From Roseburia_D yibonii (GTDB lineage Bacteria; Bacillota; Clostridia; Lachnospirales; Lachnospiraceae): a stretch of 64,000 nt of DNA. Shown piece by piece: positions 7,508 through 16,713 of the stretch (positions are counted from its first letter, which is position 1; each line of letters begins with the position of its first letter). The stretch covers positions 1-64,000 of the forward strand of contig NZ_JACOQH010000002.1 of the NCBI RefSeq assembly GCF_014297335.1, given 5' to 3'. The translations under genes and the position numbers were made by a program. The notes under the pieces were generated by a model, which had not been told where the DNA came from, ran no database searches, and saw only the letters and a program-made list of their open reading frames with translations.

Positions 7508-8614
7508 ATGCGTAAATTTAATATAAAAACACAGATACACAGCCTGTATGTGCTGACTACCGTAAGCTATTTTCAGATAGCCGGTGCGTCCTGGGTGGCG
7601 TTACTTGCACTCAGAGGATTTTCACTTCTGGAGATCGGAATGATTGAGAGTATTTTCCATGTGGTGAGTTCCTGCTTTGAGATTCCATCCGGTGTGGTGG
7701 CAGATGTTTTCGGGCGGAAAAAGACCATGGTGCTAAGCCGTCTCGTTAATCTGGTGTCGAGCATATTTATGATCGTATCGGTTGATTTTTGGACAGTAGC
7801 ATTTGCGATCGCGTTAAACGCCATCAGCTACAATCTGGAGTCGGGTACGCGGGAGGCTTTGGCCTACGACAGTTTAAAGTCAGTCCGGCAGGAAGAAAAA
7901 TATAACAGATTTGCATCGATGGAAATGATGCTGTACCGGATTACCAATTCTGCGGCAACGCTGTGTGCCGGGCTGGCATTGGGACTTGGATATAAGAAAG
8001 CGTATGCGGCAGATATCTTTTTTTGCCTGATAGCGGTTGGAATTGCATGCAGTCTGAAGGAAGTACAGATAGAAACAACGCCTGTTGGAAATTTGCAGGC
8101 AGACAGCAGGAAAAAGGGCGATCGGTTAAAGAGCGTGATAAGGGAAAGCTGGCATTTCCTTACCATGAACCAAAGAGCCAGACGCATTATGATCTTAAAC
8201 GCGGTGATCGGCGCCATATCTACGCTGGTATTGTTCTTCTTGCAGGCGAAACTTCCGATGGCGGGGCTGGATAAGGCATTCCTGGGGCCGGCGCTTTTTG
8301 TGATGGGGCTTGGAGCCGCGCTCGGCTCGAAGGTCGTCGAATATTTCCCCAAATGGCGCTATGGGAAATACTTAATTTTAAGCGGAATGGGTGTTTTATT
8401 TGCCTTTGGCATGTCTTTTTCGGGAAATCCGTTCCTTATGATATGCGGTGGATTTATCGGCGCGTTTTCGGATGATTTTCTGGAAGTGCGCACGGATGTC
8501 ATTTTAAACGACATGATCCCGTCAGAGCAGAGGGCAACACTGATCTCCGTGAATTCCTTTATGTTTTCGCTGGTCATGATCGTGCTGTCAACGGTTATGG
8601 GCGGGATCATGTGA
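7508..8614 (+). CDS. MFS-type efflux transporter
   Basis: 368 residues with about ten to eleven hydrophobic helices. The loop motif after helix 2 (GVVADVFGRKKTMVLSR) matches MFS motif A (GxxxDrxGRkk). Length is slightly short of the usual 390-420. AAAGGAG lies 9 bases before ATG 7508. The gene sits behind its own promoter, leader peptide and hairpin, which points to inducible drug export. It ends just before an intrinsic terminator, so it is monocistronic apart from the leader. Confidence 0.85.
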   Translation: MRKFNIKTQIHSLYVLTTVSYFQIAGASWVALLALRGFSLLEIGMIESIFHVVSSCFEIPSGVVADVFGRKKTMVLSRLVNLVSSIFMIVSVDFWTVAFAIALNAISYNLESGTREALAYDSLKSVRQEEKYNRFASMEMMLYRITNSAATLCAGLALGLGYKKAYAADIFFCLIAVGIACSLKEVQIETTPVGNLQADSRKKGDRLKSVIRESWHFLTMNQRARRIMILNAVIGAISTLVLFFLQAKLPMAGLDKAFLGPALFVMGLGAALGSKVVEYFPKWRYGKYLILSGMGVLFAFGMSFSGNPFLMICGGFIGAFSDDFLEVRTDVILNDMIPSEQRATLISVNSFMFSLVMIVLSTVMGGIM

Positions 8615-8628
8615 GGAAAGAGTGCGGA

Positions 8629-8658
8629 ATGGAGTGCCAGTATGGGCGCTCCATTTTT
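8629..8658 (+). terminator. Intrinsic terminator after the MFS gene
   Basis: ATGGAGTGCC pairs with GGCGCTCCAT across a four-base loop (one G-U pair) and is followed by a T run. Confidence 0.85.
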
Positions 8659-8701
8659 AGCATAAGATTTCAAAAATCATCTGGTTTGAAGAGAAAACAT
8701 C

Positions 8702-8710
8702 TGTTATAAT
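8702..8710 (+). promoter_or_regulatory. Extended -10 promoter of the diguanylate cyclase gene
   Basis: TG-T-TATAAT at 8702-8710 is a perfect extended -10 element. No convincing -35 is present at 16-18 bases. The gene start is 51 bases downstream. Confidence 0.55.
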
Positions 8711-8760
8711 ACTTTTGGAAAGAAAACAGGTGATCGTTTTCCGACTAAGGAGTGGAAAAA

Positions 8761-11418
8761 ATGAAGAAAATAAGATCTAGATGCAAAGCTGCATGTCTGG
8801 TAGCTTTTGTTTTGCTGTTTTTGTCAGCGGGGAGTGTGAGATCTTATGCCGCGGAGACAAAAAGCGGTAGTGAAAATACAACGATAACAGTGGCTTCCAA
8901 TGTCTCGGAACAGGAGATGGAACCCTACTTAAACGCGTTTCGCCAGAAATATCCCGGCATACAGGTCGATTATACCTGTTATTCGGATTATGAAAACGAG
9001 ATTGGGGAGCAGATCGCGTCTGGTGATTACCCGGATGTTTTGTTCATCCCGGGATCGATTTCATCCGAGAATTACGCGGATTATTTTGAGCCGCTCGGAA
9101 CGAAAGAGGATCTTGGCAAAAAATATGATTACCTGCAGGGCAGCAAGGTCGTTGAAAATACGATATACGGGATCCCGTCATCCGCATATGTAAACGGGCT
9201 GATCTATAATAAGGAAGTATTTGACAAAGCGGGGATCACGGAACCGCCAAAATCCATCAGTGAGTTTCTGGAAAGTCTGAATATGATAAAGGAACGCACG
9301 GATGCGATCCCGTTTTATACGAACTATGCGGCGGGCTGGACACTGCAGGCATGGGAACAGTATCCGTTTATCGCAATGACCGGGGATCCGGATTACAAGG
9401 AAAACGGATTTGTCAATGAGCTGGATCCTTTTTTGCAGGGAACCACACATTATGAAGTATATCAGTTGTTATATGACATCGTAAAAGACGGTCTCTGTGA
9501 GGAGACGCCGGAAAACAGTGACTGGGAGCAGTCCAAGATCCTGATGAATGAGGGAAAGATCGGCTGCATGGCAATCGGTTCCTGGGCGTTAAAGCAGGTG
9601 CAGGATGCTGGAAACAATCCGGATGCCATAGGATACATGCCATTTCCGAATGAAGTGGATGGAAAACAGTACATGACGATCGTGACCGATTACTGTTATG
9701 GCATCAATAAGAACAGCACACAGAAAGAGGCGGCGAGAGCGTATATCGATTATATGCTCGATGAGTCGGGTTACGCGCTGGATCATGAGGTGCTTTCCCT
9801 CGTCAAGACGGATCCGATCCTGGAAAGCTATGGGGATATGCAGAATGTCATCTGTCTTTGCAATAATCAGGCGAGTGATGAAAATTACCGCAAAAGACAG
9901 ATCTTATCGACCAATCTGAATATCCTTGACAGTACGGACGAGATCAAGCGTGTGATCGAGGCGGCAGAAGGAAAGCGCGATGAGAGCTTTGATGAGATCG
10001 CGTCCGACTGGAATGAACGATGGGAATCATCGCGGACCGAGGACATGATGCCGGGGGATGCCAAACACACCACAGTGCTTGGCAGTGCGCTCAGCAAAAA
10101 CTATGAGATCGAATTTTCGGATACGGAACGCAAATATATCAGTGGCTTAAAGGAATTAAGGATCGGATATCTGAAAAACATGGCGCCTTTCCAGTATGAG
10201 CAGTCAGGAGACTTTCAGGGTGTTTTAAAAAATATCATGGATATTGTGGCGGACGATCTTGAAGTTTCGCTCGTAGAAAAAGGCTATGATAATACCGAGC
10301 AGATGGTGCAGGCATTAAATGACGGCGACATCGATATGGTCGTCGGGATGGACAAGTCGTCCGGCTACGGTTCGGGACTGAAATTTTCGGCAAAATCCCT
10401 GGATGTCATGAAGGTCATGGTAAAGAGCGACTCCAAAAAGGCAAATGATGCACTGAAAGGGTCAATGGCGCAGATCACGGGAGAGGATTACTCGGATTTA
10501 CAGACCGAGGCGTCTAAGATCATAGAAACCGATGATCTGGTAGACAGTCTCAGCGCGATCGAGACGTTAAAGGCGGATTTTACAGTCTCCGATTATTACG
10601 GAGTGTATTACTATACGCAGGAACAGGGATTTGAACACCTTGATATCACACCGATCTCAGGAAGCAGCAGTCTGTGTTTCGCGTATGCGAAGGAGTGCGA
10701 TACCAGACTGATTTCGGTGTGCAATAAAGTCCTTTACAGTATCCCGGATGAAAATAAACAGATCATGCTGGACGAGAGCATGAAAAACGGAAATCAGCAG
10801 GTTACATTAAAGCGCTTTATCGAAGCAAATACGATCCCGTGTCTGGTCGTGGTAAATTTGTTTTTCGGGATCATTCTGATCCTCATCGTGATCATGGCAA
10901 GACAGCGGGCAAAAATGGCGAGAATGGATGCGCTGACCGGGCTTTATAACCGCTATGGGATCCGCTGGCGCATGAAACAGTTTTACGACAAAAAGCATTT
11001 CCCGATGATATTTTCGATCCTTGACATTGACAGGTTCAAGTCCGTAAACGATACCCTGGGACATCTTGGAGGGGACGAAGCGTTAAAGCTGCTTGCGGAT
11101 AATATGAAAGAAGTTTTCGGAAACAGGGCAGTCCTCGGAAGATACGGCGGAGATGAATTTGTGATCGGATTTTACGGAAAAGACCTTGCGGAAGCGGAGA
11201 AAAAGTTTGGCGAGCTTGTGACACGCATGGACAGACGCTTTGCGTTCGGGGAAGCGGAAGTAGATCTGTCGATCAGTGTGGGTGTCGTGATCGTTGAGGA
11301 GGAAGTGAGCTATGATGACCTGTTCAAGACGGCAGATCAGGCGCTTTATTCGGTAAAGGAAAAAGGAAAGAACAATTACCGGATGGTATCCTACAAAAGT
11401 ATTTATAAGCAGAAATAA
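8761..11418 (+). CDS. Membrane diguanylate cyclase with two solute-binding sensor domains
   Basis: 885 residues from ATG 8761 (AAGGAG 9 bases upstream). A signal peptide (LVAFVLLFLSAGSVRSYAAE) leads into an extracellular family-1 solute-binding domain (about 35-420). A second, family-3-like binding domain follows (about 455-685; begins ISGLKELRIGYLKNMAPFQY). One membrane helix near residue 700 (LVVVNLFFGIILILIVIMA) precedes a GGDEF domain (about 720-880) with an intact RYGGDEFVIG active site and the metal-binding DIDRFK motif. The inhibitory RxxD site is not evident just upstream of GGDEF. The protein probably makes cyclic di-GMP in response to an extracellular ligand, perhaps a sugar or amino acid. 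It is monocistronic. Confidence 0.88.
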   Translation: MKKIRSRCKAACLVAFVLLFLSAGSVRSYAAETKSGSENTTITVASNVSEQEMEPYLNAFRQKYPGIQVDYTCYSDYENEIGEQIASGDYPDVLFIPGSISSENYADYFEPLGTKEDLGKKYDYLQGSKVVENTIYGIPSSAYVNGLIYNKEVFDKAGITEPPKSISEFLESLNMIKERTDAIPFYTNYAAGWTLQAWEQYPFIAMTGDPDYKENGFVNELDPFLQGTTHYEVYQLLYDIVKDGLCEETPENSDWEQSKILMNEGKIGCMAIGSWALKQVQDAGNNPDAIGYMPFPNEVDGKQYMTIVTDYCYGINKNSTQKEAARAYIDYMLDESGYALDHEVLSLVKTDPILESYGDMQNVICLCNNQASDENYRKRQILSTNLNILDSTDEIKRVIEAAEGKRDESFDEIASDWNERWESSRTEDMMPGDAKHTTVLGSALSKNYEIEFSDTERKYISGLKELRIGYLKNMAPFQYEQSGDFQGVLKNIMDIVADDLEVSLVEKGYDNTEQMVQALNDGDIDMVVGMDKSSGYGSGLKFSAKSLDVMKVMVKSDSKKANDALKGSMAQITGEDYSDLQTEASKIIETDDLVDSLSAIETLKADFTVSDYYGVYYYTQEQGFEHLDITPISGSSSLCFAYAKECDTRLISVCNKVLYSIPDENKQIMLDESMKNGNQQVTLKRFIEANTIPCLVVVNLFFGIILILIVIMARQRAKMARMDALTGLYNRYGIRWRMKQFYDKKHFPMIFSILDIDRFKSVNDTLGHLGGDEALKLLADNMKEVFGNRAVLGRYGGDEFVIGFYGKDLAEAEKKFGELVTRMDRRFAFGEAEVDLSISVGVVIVEEEVSYDDLFKTADQALYSVKEKGKNNYRMVSYKSIYKQK

Positions 11419-11421
11419 TAA

Positions 11422-11450
11422 TTGAATAATCATTAAGAACATGGTATAAC
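11422..11450 (+). promoter_or_regulatory. Promoter of the apt-permease operon
   Basis: TTGAAT (11422-11427), 17 bases, TATAAC (11445-11450). The leader to apt is about 55 bases. No purine riboswitch core was seen in it. Confidence 0.55.
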
Positions 11451-11513
11451 AGATATGTGTTTTTGCACTGCGAAAGAAAATTCTTTAGGAAAAAGACTGG
11501 AGGAATCATAAGA

Positions 11514-12038
11514 ATGAAAAAGATGGAAGATTATGTAAGAACGATCCCGGATTTTCCGGAACCGGGCATTATGTTCCGTGATGTAACAAGCGTACTGCAG
11601 GACCCGGATGGATTGAAACTTGCCATTGATTCCATGATAAAACTGCTTGATGGTGTGGAGTTTGACGTTATTGCGGGAGCGGAGTCAAGAGGCTTCATTT
11701 TTGGCGCGCCGATCGCTTACGCGATGGGAAAATCCTTTGTGCTGATCCGCAAAAAAGGAAAACTGCCATGCGAGACCGTATCCGCAAAGTACGACCTGGA
11801 ATACGGCAGCGCGGAGATCGAGATGCACAAAGACTCGGTAAAACCGGGACAGAAGGTGGTGCTGGTCGATGATCTGATCGCGACAGGCGGAACGATCGAA
11901 GCCGCTGCAAAGCTGGTGGAAGAGTTAGGCGGAGAAGTCGTAAAAATTATTTTCCTGATGGAACTTGCCGGATTAAAGGGACGGGACAAGCTCGCGAAAT
12001 ATGATGTGGCTTCGGTTATCACCTACGATGGAAAATAA
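11514..12038 (+). CDS. apt: Adenine phosphoribosyltransferase
   Basis: 174 residues from ATG 11514 (GGAGG upstream), the normal length for Apt. Converts adenine and PRPP to AMP in purine salvage. The PRPP-binding signature is VVLVDDLIATGGT (about residues 118-130), and the N-terminal part carries YVRTIPDFPEPGIMFRDVT, which is typical of the family. A purine permease gene follows 21 bases later, so uptake and salvage are co-expressed. Confidence 0.96.
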   Translation: MKKMEDYVRTIPDFPEPGIMFRDVTSVLQDPDGLKLAIDSMIKLLDGVEFDVIAGAESRGFIFGAPIAYAMGKSFVLIRKKGKLPCETVSAKYDLEYGSAEIEMHKDSVKPGQKVVLVDDLIATGGTIEAAAKLVEELGGEVVKIIFLMELAGLKGRDKLAKYDVASVITYDGK

Positions 12039-12059
12039 AAAATAAATGGGAGAGAAGAA

Positions 12060-13418
12060 ATGCTTAATAAACTTTTTAAATTAGAAGAGAACCATACGAA
12101 TGTAAAGACGGAGGTGTTGGCAGGCATCACCACTTTCATGACGATGGCTTATATCCTTGCGGTAAATCCGACGATGCTTTCCGCAGCGGGTATGGACGCG
12201 ACAGCGGTACTGATCGCTACCTGTCTGGCTGCTTTTGTCGGAACCCTTGCCATGGCACTGCTCGCCAATTATCCGTTTGCGCTTGCGCCGGGTATGGGAT
12301 TGAACGCGTATTTCGCGTATACGGTCTGCGGCAATATGGGCTATGACTGGAGAGTTGCCTTAATGGCAGTCTTCATCGAAGGAATCATTTTCGTAGTACT
12401 GTCACTGACCAACGTGCGTGAAGCAATCTTTAACGCAATTCCTAGTACCTTAAAGAAGGGTGTCAGCGCTGGAATCGGACTGTTTATCGCGTTTATCGGA
12501 CTTCAGGGTGCGCATATCGTGGTAGCAAACAGCTCTACACTGGTATCCTATGTAAATTTCACAGAAAACTGGCACACCGAAGGAATCTGCGCACTGCTTG
12601 CGCTGATCGGCCTGCTCATTACCGTAGTGCTCTATATTAAAGGGATCAAAGGATCAATCCTGATCGGAATCATTGCGACATGGGTGCTTGGCATGATCTG
12701 TCAGGCAGCGGGAATCTATCAGGTAGATGCCGAAAGCGGATTCTATTCGCTGTATCCGGCACTTGGAATGACAGATTTCACTGCGATCGGAAAGACATTT
12801 GGACAGTGCTTTGCCGCAGATTTTGATGGCGTAGGCATATTCAATTTCATTGTTGTTTTATTCTCATTCCTGTTCGTTGATATTTTTGATACGATCGGCA
12901 CACTGATCGGAGTATCTTCCAAGGCAGGTATGCTCGATGAGAAAGAAAAACTGCCGAGGATCAAACCGGCACTGCTTGCAGATGCGATCGCAACTACGGC
13001 AGGCGCTGTATTTGGAACTTCCACAACCACAACATTCGTAGAGAGCTCCGCAGGTGTGGGCGCAGGCGCGCGTACCGGACTTTCTTCTGTTGTGACCGGA
13101 TTTTTGTTTTTACTTGCGATCTTCTTCGCACCGATTTTTACAGCGATCCCGGGATTCGCAACAGCACCGGCTCTGATCTTTGTCGGATTTTTGATGATCT
13201 CCGCGATCCTGCAGATCGATTTTTCCGATCTGACCGAAGCGGTACCGGCTTATCTGTGTCTGCTTGCGATGCCTATGGTATACAGCATTTCTGAGGGAAT
13301 CGCGATCGGAGTTATCTCTTATGTACTGATCAACCTGATCTGCGGAAAGAGAAAGAAGATCACACCGTTAATGTATGTACTTGCGGTACTGTTTGTCTGC
13401 AAATATATCTTCTTATAA
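12060..13418 (+). CDS. NCS2-family (AzgA-like) purine permease
   Basis: 452 residues, about 12-14 membrane segments. The N-terminus (TEVLAGITTFMTMAYILAVNP) and the motif GMGLNAYFAYTV are hallmarks of AzgA/PbuG-type guanine, hypoxanthine or adenine permeases. TTTTFVESSAGVGAGARTGL near the middle is the conserved substrate-binding region. It directly follows apt, which suggests that adenine or hypoxanthine is taken up and captured as nucleotide. PbuG/PbuO is the closest known group; the exact substrate cannot be told from sequence. Confidence 0.93.
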   Translation: MLNKLFKLEENHTNVKTEVLAGITTFMTMAYILAVNPTMLSAAGMDATAVLIATCLAAFVGTLAMALLANYPFALAPGMGLNAYFAYTVCGNMGYDWRVALMAVFIEGIIFVVLSLTNVREAIFNAIPSTLKKGVSAGIGLFIAFIGLQGAHIVVANSSTLVSYVNFTENWHTEGICALLALIGLLITVVLYIKGIKGSILIGIIATWVLGMICQAAGIYQVDAESGFYSLYPALGMTDFTAIGKTFGQCFAADFDGVGIFNFIVVLFSFLFVDIFDTIGTLIGVSSKAGMLDEKEKLPRIKPALLADAIATTAGAVFGTSTTTTFVESSAGVGAGARTGLSSVVTGFLFLLAIFFAPIFTAIPGFATAPALIFVGFLMISAILQIDFSDLTEAVPAYLCLLAMPMVYSISEGIAIGVISYVLINLICGKRKKITPLMYVLAVLFVCKYIFL

Positions 13419-13453
13419 AGAAAACGATAAAAAAACAAAAAAGAGTTCAAAAA

Positions 13454-13487
13454 GGGATGTGCTTTTTCGGAAGTACATCCTTTTTTT
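13454..13487 (+). terminator. Intrinsic terminator of the apt operon
   Basis: GGGATGT and ACATCC arms around a T-rich loop, followed by seven T residues. Confidence 0.85.
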
Positions 13488-13536
13488 GACCGCTGTTCCA
13501 TGACGGAATATACGGGAGAATCCCGTTATTGTTGTG

Positions 13537-13565
13537 TTGACAATTTTCTGTAAAATTAATAAAAT
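13537..13565 (+). promoter_or_regulatory. Promoter of the REC-EAL gene
   Basis: TTGACA (13537-13542), 17-base spacer, TAAAAT (13560-13565). Confidence 0.75.
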
Positions 13566-13609
13566 GTTATTATATAGAAACATAAAATAGAAAAAGTGGG
13601 GCGGATTGT

Positions 13610-16174
13610 ATGGACAAAATGATTCTTGTGGTAGATGATGAACCGCTGGATCGCGGAATCCTGAAAGATATGCTGGATCGGGAATATGATGTGATAGAGG
13701 CAGGAGACGGAAAAGAAGCATTGGGGATGCTGGCGCAGCATAAAAAGAGCATTGTGGCAGTGCTGTTAGATCTTACCATGCCGCAGATGGATGGATTTGC
13801 GCTGCTTGAGGCGATGCGGGAGGATGAAGATTACCGCAGCATACCTGCGCTGGTCCTCACCGCGAGCAGCGACGAGGCAGCCGAATTAAAAGCGTTTCAA
13901 TGCGGCGCATGGGACTTTATCACAAAGCCGTTCCATAAGGATATACTGGATTTCCGCCTGAAAAACGCGATCTCACGGAGCAATCTTTCCGCATTCCGGC
14001 AGCTGACCTATATTGCGGAATATGATGTGCTGACGGATATTTATAATAAAGAAAAGTTTTTCCGCCAGACGAAAGAGCTGCTCCATGCAAATCCGGATCA
14101 GAAATATTGCTGTATCAGCTTTGACATCAACCGCTTTCAGCTGATCAATTCCTTTTACGGAACAAAAGAAGGAGACCGCATGCTAAAGCATGTTGCGCGG
14201 ACGTTAAGGCAGGAGATGGAAAAGCGGCATGACGGAAGTACATACGGCAGAATAGACGCGGATATCTTTGTTTTTTGCATTCCGTTCAAAGAAGCCGAAA
14301 AGGTCGAGGAGGAGATTAAAGAATTAGATCAAAAGATCAGGGATTATGATCTGAATTTTGACATCGTGATTACTTACGGCATCTATGTGATCGAGGATAA
14401 CAGCATGCCGGTGGGAACGATCTATGACCGTTCGAGGCTGGCGGCGAGACAGGCAAAGGGAAAATACATAAACAGTTACGCGTTTTATACCGAGGAACTG
14501 ACAAAGAAACTGGAAACGGAGCAGAAGATCACAAACGAAATGAACGATGCGTTAAAGGAAGGGCAGTTCATCGTTTATCTGCAGCCGAAATACAATATCA
14601 GAAATAACCGGCTGTCCGGGGCGGAAGCGCTGGTGCGCTGGAAACATCCAAAAGAGGGGATGATCTCTCCGGGAACTTTTATTCCGGTGTTTGAGCGAAA
14701 CGGGTTCATTACCAGACTCGATTATTATATCTGGGAACAGGTCTGCATGCTGCTGCGCAAATGGATGGACGAGGGGATTATGCCGCGTCCGATCTCGGTC
14801 AATGTTTCGCGTGTCAATCTGTATAACCCGAAGTTTGTGGAGATGCTCTGTACACTGACCGAAAAATACAGACTGCCGAGAAATCTGCTCCAGCTCGAAT
14901 TGACGGAGAGTGCCTATACAGACAATCCGCAGATTATAAAAGAAGCGATGAGCCGGTTGCACGAAAAAGGTTTTACGGTGTTGATGGATGACTTTGGAAG
15001 CGGATATTCTTCCTTAAATACCTTAAAGGATATCCAGGTGGATATTTTAAAGATTGACATGAAGTTTTTTGAAAAATCAGAGATCCGGGGGAGAGGAGAG
15101 AATATCACGGCATCTGTCGTGCGCATGGCAAAATGGCTGCATATGCCGACCATCGCGGAGGGCGTAGAGGAAAAGGAACAGGTGGATTTCCTGCGGGGGA
15201 TCGGCTGTGAATTTGTGCAGGGCTATTATTTTGCGAAGCCGATGCCGGTAGAGGAGTATGATCGCATTGCAAGAGAAAACGGTGTGTTTGAGGACAGAGA
15301 GACCGAGGAAGAGGGAAAAAGGATGATGGCGGGATTTGATTCCCGTTTGGAAAAGATGTTCTCCAACGTCATGCAGGCGATCGGCATCTATGAATATTCT
15401 GAGGACGGACTCGAACTGATCGAGGTAAACAATGCGTTTTATGAACTGTTCGGATGGGAAGACCGGGCGCTGCACAGTGATAATCTCATGGAAGTGGTGC
15501 GGCCGGAGGACAGACAGTTGTTTATGGAAACGATCGGACGGGCAGCAAGAACCAAGGGAAAGGCGGAGTGCGAGTACGGACGGCTGCTCAGTGACGGGCG
15601 GTCGATCTGGGTGCGGATCAAGCTAAAGTATATCAGTCATGTCGGCAATAAGAGCATTCTGGTCGGTTCCCTTACGGACATTACGGAACAGCGGGAAGTG
15701 GAGATGGAATTGAGCCGTTACCGGACAGCAATTCTAAATCATAAGACAGAGTACGGAAAGATCCTTGTGGTGGATGATGAAAAGCGGAACCGCGACCGGA
15801 TACGCGCTGTTTTTGAGGAAGAATATGAAGTCCTGGAGGCGGAAAACGGAGAAGCGGCGATCGGGCTGTTAAAGGAAAACAATTATGAGATCGATGTGAT
15901 CTTTCTTGACCTTGCCATGCCGGTCATGGACGGGATCCGTTTCCTGGAAGAGAAGAAAAAGGATGAGGGCATGGAGGAGATACCGGTCATTGTCATTACA
16001 TCGGATGACACTTCACAGAAGCAGATACAGGCGATCACACTCGGGGCGAGCGATTACATCGTAAAGCCGTTTGTAGGGGAGACGCTGCGCAAAAGAACCC
16101 GTAATGTGCTGGAATCCAAACGAAATTTAGAGAAGTATGTTCACGCGGCAAAGGAAAATATGAAAAAAGTGTGA
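13610..16174 (+). CDS. Hybrid REC-GGDEF-EAL-PAS-REC cyclic di-GMP phosphodiesterase
   Basis: 854 residues. Domain order: receiver 1 (1-120; Asp in AVLLDLTMPQMDG, Lys in ITKPF), degenerate GGDEF (about 140-290; GRIDADIF replaces GGDEF), EAL (about 305-560), PAS (about 575-700) and receiver 2 (about 715-840; VIFLDLAMPVMDG). The EAL domain keeps its catalytic residues: AEALVRW, SVNVSR, LELTES, LMDDFGSGYSSL, LKIDMKF, AEGVE. It should therefore cleave cyclic di-GMP, with the GGDEF half acting as a regulatory site. No transmembrane segment. No dedicated kinase gene is adjacent. Two receivers at the ends are unusual. Confidence 0.9.
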   Translation: MDKMILVVDDEPLDRGILKDMLDREYDVIEAGDGKEALGMLAQHKKSIVAVLLDLTMPQMDGFALLEAMREDEDYRSIPALVLTASSDEAAELKAFQCGAWDFITKPFHKDILDFRLKNAISRSNLSAFRQLTYIAEYDVLTDIYNKEKFFRQTKELLHANPDQKYCCISFDINRFQLINSFYGTKEGDRMLKHVARTLRQEMEKRHDGSTYGRIDADIFVFCIPFKEAEKVEEEIKELDQKIRDYDLNFDIVITYGIYVIEDNSMPVGTIYDRSRLAARQAKGKYINSYAFYTEELTKKLETEQKITNEMNDALKEGQFIVYLQPKYNIRNNRLSGAEALVRWKHPKEGMISPGTFIPVFERNGFITRLDYYIWEQVCMLLRKWMDEGIMPRPISVNVSRVNLYNPKFVEMLCTLTEKYRLPRNLLQLELTESAYTDNPQIIKEAMSRLHEKGFTVLMDDFGSGYSSLNTLKDIQVDILKIDMKFFEKSEIRGRGENITASVVRMAKWLHMPTIAEGVEEKEQVDFLRGIGCEFVQGYYFAKPMPVEEYDRIARENGVFEDRETEEEGKRMMAGFDSRLEKMFSNVMQAIGIYEYSEDGLELIEVNNAFYELFGWEDRALHSDNLMEVVRPEDRQLFMETIGRAARTKGKAECEYGRLLSDGRSIWVRIKLKYISHVGNKSILVGSLTDITEQREVEMELSRYRTAILNHKTEYGKILVVDDEKRNRDRIRAVFEEEYEVLEAENGEAAIGLLKENNYEIDVIFLDLAMPVMDGIRFLEEKKKDEGMEEIPVIVITSDDTSQKQIQAITLGASDYIVKPFVGETLRKRTRNVLESKRNLEKYVHAAKENMKKV

Positions 16175-16178
16175 AAAG

Positions 16179-16208
16179 CAAAAAAACCACTTGAAAAGTG
16201 GTTTTTTT
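16179..16208 (+). terminator. Intrinsic terminator after the EAL gene
   Basis: Complementary arms CCACTT and AAGTGG around a short A-rich loop, flanked by an A run on the left and seven T residues on the right. It works in the + direction and overlaps the -35 box of the next gene. Confidence 0.85.
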
Positions 16209-16233
16209 GTCCCTATAATGTTTGATGTCAAAC
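16191..16233 (+). promoter_or_regulatory. MarR-operon promoter and operator
   Basis: TTGAAA (16191-16196) lies inside the upstream terminator hairpin; a 17-base spacer leads to TATAAT (16214-16219). Directly after the -10 box is GTTTGA-TG-TCAAAC (16220-16233), a perfect inverted repeat covering the expected transcription start. This is the usual position for MarR autorepression. The start codon of the regulator is 22 bases further on. Confidence 0.75.
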
Positions 16234-16254
16234 AAATAAGAAAAGAGATGAATC

Positions 16255-16689
16255 ATGACAAAAGAGTATGTTTCCAGAAAACTGCATTCACTGTCCAATC
16301 TGATCATGCGCTACTTTGATAACTCCCCGATCAAAAAGAGTCTGGATCAGGTGACCGGCACCAACGGGTGGATCATCGGTTATCTTGCGGATCATGATGA
16401 CAGAGTGATCTATCAGAAGGATCTTGAAAAGGAATTCGGGATCACGCGTTCCACCGCGTCGAAAGTGGTCAACCGGATGGAGCAGAAGGGACTGATCCGC
16501 AGGGAGTGTGTGGCGGAGGATGCCCGGTTGCGCAAACTCACCCTGACACCGGAAGCGTGGGATATTTTCCACAAGATGGAAGTGGATCACACCAATCTGG
16601 AGCGGAAGCTGATGAAAGGCTTCTCAGAGGAAGAAACAGAAAAACTGCGTGGGTATATTGACAGAATGTATGAGAATATGATGCAGTAA
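16255..16689 (+). CDS. MarR-family transcriptional regulator
   Basis: 144 residues, normal MarR length. The winged helix spans about residues 50-115 (DLEKEFGITRSTASKVVNRM for the recognition helix, then LRKLTLTPEAW for the wing). The N- and C-terminal helices would form the dimer interface. It is the first gene of an operon with two ABC half-transporters, and a palindrome overlaps the start site, so it is expected to repress the exporter until a ligand binds. Confidence 0.92.
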   Translation: MTKEYVSRKLHSLSNLIMRYFDNSPIKKSLDQVTGTNGWIIGYLADHDDRVIYQKDLEKEFGITRSTASKVVNRMEQKGLIRRECVAEDARLRKLTLTPEAWDIFHKMEVDHTNLERKLMKGFSEEETEKLRGYIDRMYENMMQ

Positions 16690-16713
16690 CGGGACGATAT
16701 AAGGAGGGAAAGA

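Noticed and set aside
11451..11513. Possible purine riboswitch before apt
   Set aside because: The leader is too short and lacks the conserved loop sequences.
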